Source of the DNA: Paracoccus denitrificans
GTDB taxonomy: Bacteria; Pseudomonadota; Alphaproteobacteria; Rhodobacterales; Rhodobacteraceae
Direction: 5' to 3'
Length of the DNA: 64,000 nt
Assembly: GCA_005768755.1 (NCBI GenBank)
Contig: VAFL01000006.1
Location: 1 to 64,000 of the forward strand
Part shown: in pieces, positions 1-6,725 of the stretch
Layout of the letters: every line of letters starts with the position of its first letter
Numbering within the stretch: position 1 is the first letter of the stretch
Notes under the pieces: model-generated
Told to the model about the DNA's origin: nothing
The model's input: only the letters and a program-made list of their open reading frames with translations
The model's database searches: none
Made by a program: the position numbers and the translations under genes

Positions 1-254
1 CCATGAAACGCGCCCCTCGCAGCCTTCAACACCATGTTTTATATAGGAAATATAATGGTCAGGACAGCGAAATCAGCGCCTTACTTGGGAAATGTGGGGT
101 CACGTCACCTCACTGAATTTCTTGTTTCAGCTATTGGTGAGGCCGCAGAGAAAGCTCACTTCGTCCCGTATCGCGGCCTTCTACGAAATCACCCCCACAT
201 TGACCTCCCCCCCCCATCATGCGACCCCTGTTGCCGTATCCAACAGGTGTCCGC
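1..254. other. Leader region upstream of ilvA
   Basis: No gene is supported here. A short open frame from 34 to 258 has no recognisable domain and runs into ilvA, so I leave it out. The stretch is AT-richer at its left end, with a TATAAT match at 51-56 but no convincing -35 box at normal spacing. A run of nine C bases lies at 207-215, about 40 bases before the ilvA start. I see no T-box or attenuator structure. Confidence 0.4.
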
Positions 255-1505
255 ATGACTGATTTCACCACCTCCGTAGCCAGTGCCGAAACCGCGCTGC
301 GCGATCTGTTTCCGGCCACGCCGTTGCAGCTGAACGACCACCTTTCGGCCCGCTACGGGACCGAGATCTGGCTGAAGCGAGAGGATCTGACGCCGGTGCG
401 CAGCTATAAGCTGCGGGGGGCGTTCAATGCCATGCGCAAGGCCATCGACGCCGGCAGCACCCGGCATTTCGTGTGCGCGAGCGCCGGAAATCACGCGCAG
501 GGCGTGGCCTTCGCCTGCCGCCATTTCGGGGCGCGCGGCACCATCTTCATGCCGGTGACAACGCCGCAGCAGAAGATTGCCAAGACCCGCATCTTCGGCG
601 GCGACAGTATCGAGATCGTGCTGACCGGCGACTATTTCGACCAGACGCTGGCCGCCGCGCAGGCCTTTTCCGCCGAACATGGCGCGGCCTTCCTGTCGCC
701 CTTCGACGCCGAAGACGTGATCGAGGGGCAGGCCACCGTTGCGCTGGAAATACTGGAACAATTGCCCGGCGCACCCGATCTGGTCGTCCTGCCCGTGGGC
801 GGCGGCGGACTTTCGGCTGGCGTCACCCGCTATCTCGCCGAAGCCGCGCCGGGCACGCAGTTCGTCTTTGCCGAGCCGCGCGGCGGCGCCAGCCTGAAAG
901 GTGCGCTGGAAACCGGCGCGCAGGTCACGCTGCCGGCCGTCGACAGTTTTGTCGACGGGGCGGCGGTCGCACGCATCGGCGACCTGCCCTTTTCGCATCT
1001 GCGCCATTTCTCGCCCGATCAGGTGCTGACCGCACCCGAGGACCGGCTGAGCATCACCATCCTCGACATGCTGAATGTCGAAGGCATCGTGCTGGAACCG
1101 GCGGGCGCATTGGCCGTCGACGTGCTGCAGGATCTGGCCGAACGCGGGCAGTTGGCGGGCAAGCGCGTCGTCTGCATCTGTTCGGGCGGCAATTTCGACT
1201 TCGAACGCCTGCCCGAGGTCAAGGAACGCGCCCAACGCTTCGCCGGCCTGAAGAAATATTTCATCCTGCGCCTGCCGCAGCGCCCCGGCGCGCTGCGCGA
1301 TTTCCTGATGCTGCTGGGCCCCGATGACGACATCGCGCGCTTCGAATACCTGAAGAAGTCGGCCCGCAACTTCGGTTCGGTCCTGATCGGCATCGAAACC
1401 TCGGATCCGGCCAATCTGACCGCGCTCATGTCGCGGCTGACAGAGGGCGGCTTCACGTATCAGGACATCACCCGCGACGAATTGCTGGCCCAGTTCCTGA
1501 TCTGA
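255..1505 (+). CDS. ilvA: Threonine ammonia-lyase (biosynthetic threonine dehydratase)
   Basis: A PLP enzyme that deaminates L-threonine to 2-oxobutanoate, the first committed step to isoleucine, in the cytoplasm. The 416-residue protein has the PLP-lysine motif SYKLRGAF (Lys52) and the glycine-rich phosphate-binding loop VGGGGLSAG. After about residue 330 comes an ACT-like regulatory segment beginning KKYFILRLPQRPGALRDF, so feedback control by isoleucine is likely by family. The start at 255 is chosen because AGGTG lies just upstream and the protein then begins in the usual MTDF-type way; an in-frame ATG at 219 would add 12 unlikely residues. Followed 67 bases later by argG. The length fits single-ACT-like-domain IlvA proteins. 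Confidence 0.95.
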   Translation: MTDFTTSVASAETALRDLFPATPLQLNDHLSARYGTEIWLKREDLTPVRSYKLRGAFNAMRKAIDAGSTRHFVCASAGNHAQGVAFACRHFGARGTIFMPVTTPQQKIAKTRIFGGDSIEIVLTGDYFDQTLAAAQAFSAEHGAAFLSPFDAEDVIEGQATVALEILEQLPGAPDLVVLPVGGGGLSAGVTRYLAEAAPGTQFVFAEPRGGASLKGALETGAQVTLPAVDSFVDGAAVARIGDLPFSHLRHFSPDQVLTAPEDRLSITILDMLNVEGIVLEPAGALAVDVLQDLAERGQLAGKRVVCICSGGNFDFERLPEVKERAQRFAGLKKYFILRLPQRPGALRDFLMLLGPDDDIARFEYLKKSARNFGSVLIGIETSDPANLTALMSRLTEGGFTYQDITRDELLAQFLI

Positions 1506-1572
1506 CCGCGCGGCACTTGTGAGGTGCCTTAAAAGCGCATAATCCAAGGCGCAAATCAGAAAGGACTCGCCC

Positions 1573-2793
1573 ATGACCGCGCCCAAGAAAGTCGTGCTCG
1601 CCTATTCGGGGGGCCTCGACACCTCGATCATCCTGAAATGGCTGCAGACCGAATATGGCTGCGAGGTGATTACCTTCACCGCCGATCTGGGCCAGGGCGA
1701 GGAACTGGAACCGGCGCGCGCCAAGGCCGAACTGCTGGGCATCAAGCCCGAAAACATCCATATCGACGACCTGCGCGAGGAATTCGTCCGCGATTTCGTC
1801 TTCCCGATGTTCCGCGCCAACGCGGTCTATGAGGGCCTCTACCTCCTCGGCACCTCGATCGCACGCCCGCTGATCTCCAAGCGCCTGGTGGAAATCGCCC
1901 GCCAACACGGCGCCGACGCCGTCGCCCACGGCGCCACCGGCAAAGGCAACGACCAGGTCCGGTTCGAACTTTCCTGCTACGCGCTCGACCCCAATATCCG
2001 CGTCATCGCCCCCTGGCGCGAATGGAACCTCTCCAGCCGTACCAGGCTGATCGAATTCGCCGAGCAGAACCAGATCCCCATCGCCAAGGACAAGCGCGGC
2101 GAGGCCCCGTTCAGCGTCGATGCCAACCTGCTGCACACCAGCAGCGAGGGCAAGGCGCTGGAAGACCCCGCGGTCGAGGCCCCCGATTACGTCTATCAGC
2201 GCACCGTCAACCCCGAGGACGCGCCCGATCAGCCCGAACATATCGAGATCACCTTTGAACGCGGCGACGCCGTCGCCATCAACGGCCAGCAAATGTCCCC
2301 CGCGACCATCCTGACCGAGCTGAACGAATACGGTCGCAAGCACGGCATCGGCCGTCTTGATTTCGTCGAAAACCGCTTCGTCGGCATGAAATCCCGCGGC
2401 ATCTACGAAACCCCCGGCGGCACCATCCTGCTGGAGGCCCATCGCGGCATCGAACAGATCACGCTGGACGCAGGCGCAGGCCATCTGAAAGACAGCCTCA
2501 TGCCCCGCTATGCCGAGCTGATCTATAACGGCTTCTGGTTCTCGCCTGAGCGCGAGATGCTGCAAGCCGCCATCGACAAATCCCAGGAACACGTCACCGG
2601 CACCGTGCGCCTGAAGCTCTACAAAGGCAGCGCCCACACCGTCGGCCGCTGGTCCGACCACTCCCTCTACTCCGAGGCCCACGTCACCTTCGAGGACGAC
2701 GCCGGAGCCTACGACCAGAAGGACGCGGCGGGCTTCATTCGGCTGAATGCGCTGCGGTTGAAGCTGATTGCGGCAAGGAATGGGCGGGTTTGA
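1573..2793 (+). CDS. argG: Argininosuccinate synthase
   Basis: Joins citrulline and aspartate with ATP to make argininosuccinate, the penultimate step of arginine synthesis, in the cytoplasm. The 406-residue protein starts with the N-type PP-loop AYSGGLDTSIILKWL and keeps family segments such as GATGKGNDQVRFEL and the C-terminal SLYSEAHVTFE. Length and order match the common tetrameric bacterial enzyme. AAAGGA at about 1559-1564 is a good ribosome binding site for this ATG. It probably has its own transcript, although ilvA reads in the same direction 67 bases upstream. Confidence 0.97.
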   Translation: MTAPKKVVLAYSGGLDTSIILKWLQTEYGCEVITFTADLGQGEELEPARAKAELLGIKPENIHIDDLREEFVRDFVFPMFRANAVYEGLYLLGTSIARPLISKRLVEIARQHGADAVAHGATGKGNDQVRFELSCYALDPNIRVIAPWREWNLSSRTRLIEFAEQNQIPIAKDKRGEAPFSVDANLLHTSSEGKALEDPAVEAPDYVYQRTVNPEDAPDQPEHIEITFERGDAVAINGQQMSPATILTELNEYGRKHGIGRLDFVENRFVGMKSRGIYETPGGTILLEAHRGIEQITLDAGAGHLKDSLMPRYAELIYNGFWFSPEREMLQAAIDKSQEHVTGTVRLKLYKGSAHTVGRWSDHSLYSEAHVTFEDDAGAYDQKDAAGFIRLNALRLKLIAARNGRV

Positions 2794-2804
2794 GGAGGTA
2801 ACGG

Positions 2805-2835
2805 CCCTGCGCGGACGTTCGTACCAGGCGCAGGG
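2805..2835 (+). terminator. Possible stem-loop after argG
   Basis: CCCTGCGC at 2805-2812 and GCGCAGGG at 2828-2835 form a perfect 8-base inverted repeat with a 15-base loop, 12 bases after the argG stop. There is no T tract, so it is at best a weak or Rho-assisted terminator. The rest of 2794-3058 holds no gene that I can support. Confidence 0.35.
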
Positions 2836-3058
2836 GATGACCGGTCTGCAGCCCTGTTCCGACATTTGCGCAAGGCGCAGCATGACTCCTGGCGCAGGCA
2901 CTAACGGCGGAAAGTAGTGTTGGAGGAACGGCAGCATGGCAGGTGCGGCGGAGGGGCGAAGTAGTCACTCGTCCATTGTGTTCCGGCACAATGCCCCGAA
3001 ACCGGATGCCCTCAAGCCACCTCTGGGCGGCGGGTACGGCTTGACGCTACATCCAAGG

Positions 3059-3775
3059 TCATAAACTAACTATTTTCTTTACAACCTCGTCATAGTGGTG
3101 GGACCGCCCAGCAGGGCTAGAAGTTTTCGCAATTTGATTGCAAATCCGCTTCCTAGTCTTCGTAGTCTTATTTATATTGCTATAATTCGCCTTGGGAGCT
3201 TGGCCGCTGGACCGAGCCACAAGCGCGCCGAACGCATTAATGAGCGGCTGCCCGATAAGATATTCGGGGTTGCTGGCAACGTTCTCAGCCGCCAATATCC
3301 ACGCCTCAGAGCTCTCAACGATGGGCGCCATTACCTCTTTGTGACTCAAGGAGGCAGCATCGGATGCGTGCCCACCGATCGAGAGCAATACGTGCCGGAT
3401 GACATTACCTCGATCTATATTATTTTTTGGTGGAGCATATGAAATTGCCCTCTTTCTTATAAAAGTTTCGAAGCTACTATGGCCGATAATATCAGAATCT
3501 ATCTGGAAGAGAAGCGCGTCAAATTTAGCTTCCTCATCTTCGATTTCAAAGAGAGATTCGCCTTTTAGATAGAGCGCAGACCTGAAAGGCAATTCATTGC
3601 CCTCAAGCCAAAGCAATACCTGCGGCCACCCTGATGGTAAAGAGTTATCATAGGCCGGCTGTATCATGTCAAACGTGACGTGTTTCCCTAAGCGGACAAG
3701 CTCCCGCTCCAAGAAAATTTTGATTGCCACAAAGTCAGTTTGGCCCTCACAAATAACTCCTATTCGAATCATCAA
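3059..3775 (-). CDS. TOPRIM-like protein (DUF4276-type), partner of the AAA ATPase
   Basis: A 238-residue protein whose start looks like DUF4276/OLD-type TOPRIM domains: a beta-strand followed by ICEGQTD with Glu10, then FQIDSD with the acidic pair Asp93/Asp95. Glu plus DxD is the metal-binding signature of TOPRIM nucleases. It overlaps the upstream ATPase gene by 4 bases (ATGA), so the two are co-translated. ATPase/TOPRIM pairs of this shape include PARIS (AriA/AriB), AbiL and two-gene OLD-like systems, in which the ATPase senses infection and the TOPRIM protein acts as effector. That role is an inference here; exact family membership was not tested. Base composition is much AT-richer than the neighbours, which suggests transfer. 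Confidence 0.7.
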   Translation of the reverse strand: MMIRIGVICEGQTDFVAIKIFLERELVRLGKHVTFDMIQPAYDNSLPSGWPQVLLWLEGNELPFRSALYLKGESLFEIEDEEAKFDALLFQIDSDIIGHSSFETFIRKRAISYAPPKNNIDRGNVIRHVLLSIGGHASDAASLSHKEVMAPIVESSEAWILAAENVASNPEYLIGQPLINAFGALVARSSGQAPKANYSNINKTTKTRKRICNQIAKTSSPAGRSHHYDEVVKKIVSL

Positions 3776-5082
3776 ATTTCAACTCTATTAAGGTTAGACT
3801 CCTTGAGTCCATTAATGTGAGGAATTTGATCCGCAACCCATAGCTGAGAAAGAGTTCGTCCGTTGGTCCTCTCTGCCCACTGCTCTCGACTCATTCCCTT
3901 AGCTGGCGCAAGGCGGTCGCATTGCGAGTGACCCTTCTTGTCACGATACACAACAAATACACGCTGGTCTTCATCAAAGATGTCAAAAGCATCTATGGAA
4001 GTTGGATTGTGACTGGTCATAAAGACCTGTTTTGCCCCGACAGGAATAGACTCAGCATTAACTTTTTTGGTAAGCCGAACAAGTGCTTCGATAAGTGTGC
4101 AAGTTAACTTTGGATTTAGCGCACTATCAACATTGTCGATGGCGAAGATTCGCGGAGCAGCAGCATGACACATAATCACCGCCATGAATAAAAGAAAAAG
4201 CGTTCCCTCGCTGCTGTCATAGGCGGAAAGGGTATTCCGCTTCTCTTCCATGTAGCGGTCGTAAAAATATAAGATATCTCCCGAGGATTGATCAATGCTT
4301 TGAGACACCAACTTTTGATCTATCTTCCCCACCATGAAAGATCGTGTCCAACCTGGCAGAAACGCAAGATCCAGCGTCAATTTCGTAAAGTCGCGAACAA
4401 CTTTAGGGTCAATAGGATTTTCAGAGACACTATCATACTCGCCCAGGAATTGGGATATTACTTGAGATACAGCCTTTGCAAGCCCCTCCCCATGAAGGCC
4501 AATGGGGTTATCATATGCTTGACCCAACCTAGTACCCCGCAGGTAATCGGTTTGAGGCGAGTATATTCTAAAGTCTGCGAACTCATCGAGCGTATTAAAA
4601 TACTCAGTTTCAAACGGAAAGCTGGCTTTTATCTGATCCCACAGTCCGCGGACTTTGTCTGCACGTCGCGGTAGATTTCTTCCTTGCGCCCGATCGCCGT
4701 TTCCACTTCTTCCAAATTGGCTTTCACCATTGAAAGACGAACTTTCAGAGTGAAATCTTAAGCTGGCATCACCATCACGGGCTGTTAAGTTGCACTTATA
4801 CTCAACTCCCCCAGAAAGGGACGCGTTGATCTCAAGCGTTTGAGGAATTCTTAGCCCCTTATGCGCAGACTTAATCAGTGCGGGTGGAGATTGCCGTATG
4901 CCTTTGCGTGCCAGTTCTGGATTATCTAATCCTTTTGAAAGGCAGGCGGACGCCAAACCTATAGCTTCGAGGAAATTGGATTTACCTGCGCCGTTGGGTC
5001 CAATGAAAATATTTACTCGCCCAAGCGTGAGCTCTTTCTCGCGGATAGACTTGAACCGTTGGATTGAGATCTTCTCAAGCAT
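3772..5082 (-). CDS. SMC/OLD-like AAA ATPase (AAA_21/AAA_15 type)
   Basis: A 436-residue ABC/SMC-type ATPase. It opens IQRFKSIREKELTLGRVN, then Walker A GPNGAGKS (residues 28-35), the usual start of RecF/OLD/AAA_21 proteins. A short signature-like SSEGTLFLLF comes before the Walker B region FAIDNVDSALNPKL, and a switch histidine is in MTSHNPTS. Where DE is expected, residues 316-317 are Asp-Asn, so the usual catalytic glutamate is missing. AAGGTGA lies just before the ATG. The TOPRIM-like gene follows with a 4-base overlap. One line of this gene (4261-4320) has 21 G/C of 60 bases, far below the housekeeping genes around it. A defence role is inferred from gene pairing and composition. Confidence 0.8.
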   Translation of the reverse strand: MLEKISIQRFKSIREKELTLGRVNIFIGPNGAGKSNFLEAIGLASACLSKGLDNPELARKGIRQSPPALIKSAHKGLRIPQTLEINASLSGGVEYKCNLTARDGDASLRFHSESSSFNGESQFGRSGNGDRAQGRNLPRRADKVRGLWDQIKASFPFETEYFNTLDEFADFRIYSPQTDYLRGTRLGQAYDNPIGLHGEGLAKAVSQVISQFLGEYDSVSENPIDPKVVRDFTKLTLDLAFLPGWTRSFMVGKIDQKLVSQSIDQSSGDILYFYDRYMEEKRNTLSAYDSSEGTLFLLFMAVIMCHAAAPRIFAIDNVDSALNPKLTCTLIEALVRLTKKVNAESIPVGAKQVFMTSHNPTSIDAFDIFDEDQRVFVVYRDKKGHSQCDRLAPAKGMSREQWAERTNGRTLSQLWVADQIPHINGLKESNLNRVEI

Positions 5083-5676
5083 GCTTCACCTTGTCCATTT
5101 CCCTCACCACTACAACGCCTTCCAGCGCGAATGAAGCTCTTTGTTGGCCATCCTTGACAAACGTCCGTTTCGTCCCATCACCACCTCGCCCCTGTGGTTG
5201 TGCTGCAATTACGTACGTCGGGCTCTAGCGAGGCAGGTCGGCGCTGAGCGAGCGAACCAAAAAGGCCGCTAAGGGCCGGATGGCCATGTGCCGCATGAAC
5301 AGTTGGCCGAGAGTCGTGTCCGCTACGCTGAGCATCGCTGCCGTTCCTCCAGGACATAGCGAATGACCGCTTCCCATCCAATAAGCGGCCTGAGCCCCAC
5401 ACGGCAGCGGAGAATATCCCGCAGTCACCCTCTGCCCTCTGTCACAGCCAGCCAGTTCGCCCAGGCGAAGCCACCAAATCCCCACGACCCACGCACGACC
5501 CACGGCCAAAATCCGTATGTACGCGATATGTACAGCCTGTGTACGCGCAGTGTACGCTCTGTGCACCCCAAAATCCCGGCATTTGCAGGCCGAACCCCGC
5601 CTCACACCGCCGCCGCGCAACACCCTGCGCGCGCACCCCGTTGCGCTTCGCCGTCGCGCCAGTCAGACTGCGCGGC
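5083..5676. other. Gene-poor stretch between the ATPase cassette and mogA
   Basis: About 590 bases without a supported gene. Several open frames cross it on both strands, but they are rich in Arg, Pro, His and Cys, overlap one another and match nothing I recognise. GC content changes from AT-rich near 5083 to GC-rich by 5220, which marks the right edge of the cassette. The notable content is the set of phased 11-base repeats at 5515-5569. I see no flanking direct repeats, tRNA fragment or integrase that would define an insertion site. Confidence 0.5.
5515..5569. repeat. Five imperfect 11-base tandem repeats around TGTAC
   Basis: The units read GTATGTACGCG, ATATGTACAGC, CTGTGTACGCG, CAGTGTACGCT and CTGTGCACCCC. 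GTAC recurs at 5519, 5530, 5541 and 5552, with TGCA at the equivalent place in the fifth unit, so the cores lie on one face of the helix. The array ends about 108 bases before the mogA start. It could be a multi-site operator or a structural array; nothing else in the window repeats it. Confidence 0.6.
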
Positions 5677-6216
<540 letters not shown>

Positions 6217-6220
6217 GCAC

Positions 6221-6694
6221 ATGGGATCGGCGGGATTTTATGAGGACTGCTACTTTTTCTTCCTGTGCAAACGGCATCCCAACAACCTGCCGCACTTGCA
6301 GGACCGCTTCGGCCTGACAATCGTCCCGGCGAATTTCGAGGTCATGGACGACGCGAAACAGCAGATCCTGCTTTCCACGTCCGATGTTGAGGAGCTGACG
6401 TCCTGGCTGGACGCCAGCCCCGATTCCTGCTTCGATCTGTACCTTCAGGACTCGCGGTCGCAGAGTTTCATGTTCTGCCATCGTCCCGGAAACCATCATG
6501 TACTCGGCATACCTTACGAAATGCTGAACGACGACATGCTATTGTTCGTGCTGAAACGGTTCGCTGCGATCCTGGGTTCTGGATTGCACGATGCGCCGCC
6601 ACCCGACACGGTCGGGGAACTGCGCCATTTCGCGAGTGCCACGCATTCGATTTTTCGCCGCTATCACAGGGGTCACTTGATCCCGGCGAACTGA
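6221..6694 (+). CDS. Hypothetical protein, mogA-linked
   Basis: A 157-residue protein that I do not recognise. It begins 4 bases after mogA and has GC-rich codon use like its neighbours, so it is probably real and co-transcribed. It contains aromatic and histidine residues, for example FYEDCYFFFLCKRHP near the start and MFCHRPGNHHVLGIPYEML in the middle. No signal peptide, membrane helix or known catalytic motif is evident. The composition suggests a small cytoplasmic mixed alpha/beta protein. It ends 31 bases before the end of convergent gcvP. Confidence 0.7.
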   Translation: MGSAGFYEDCYFFFLCKRHPNNLPHLQDRFGLTIVPANFEVMDDAKQQILLSTSDVEELTSWLDASPDSCFDLYLQDSRSQSFMFCHRPGNHHVLGIPYEMLNDDMLLFVLKRFAAILGSGLHDAPPPDTVGELRHFASATHSIFRRYHRGHLIPAN

Positions 6695-6725
6695 TCGCCC
6701 AGGCAGCGGTTGCCGCGTACTTCGA

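Noticed and set aside
34..258. A 74-residue plus-strand open frame before ilvA
   Set aside because: No domain, overlaps the ilvA start region, composition rich in His and Pro, and no ribosome binding site. More likely leader sequence.
189..1586. A 465-residue minus-strand open frame opposite ilvA
   Set aside because: It is the antisense shadow of ilvA; the plus strand carries the PLP motifs and ACT-like domain.
1468..2937. A 489-residue minus-strand open frame opposite argG
   Set aside because: Antisense shadow caused by high GC; argG is complete on the plus strand with its PP-loop.
3059..5082. Toxin-antitoxin system as the reading of the ATPase/TOPRIM pair
   Set aside because: Neither protein has antitoxin-type DNA-binding motifs or typical toxin size; the fit to ATPase/TOPRIM defence pairs is better.
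5178..5623. Minus-strand open frames of 74 and 132 residues in the gene-poor region
   Set aside because: They overlap each other and the repeat array, are Arg/Gly/Cys-rich, and I recognise no family. No start signal favours them.
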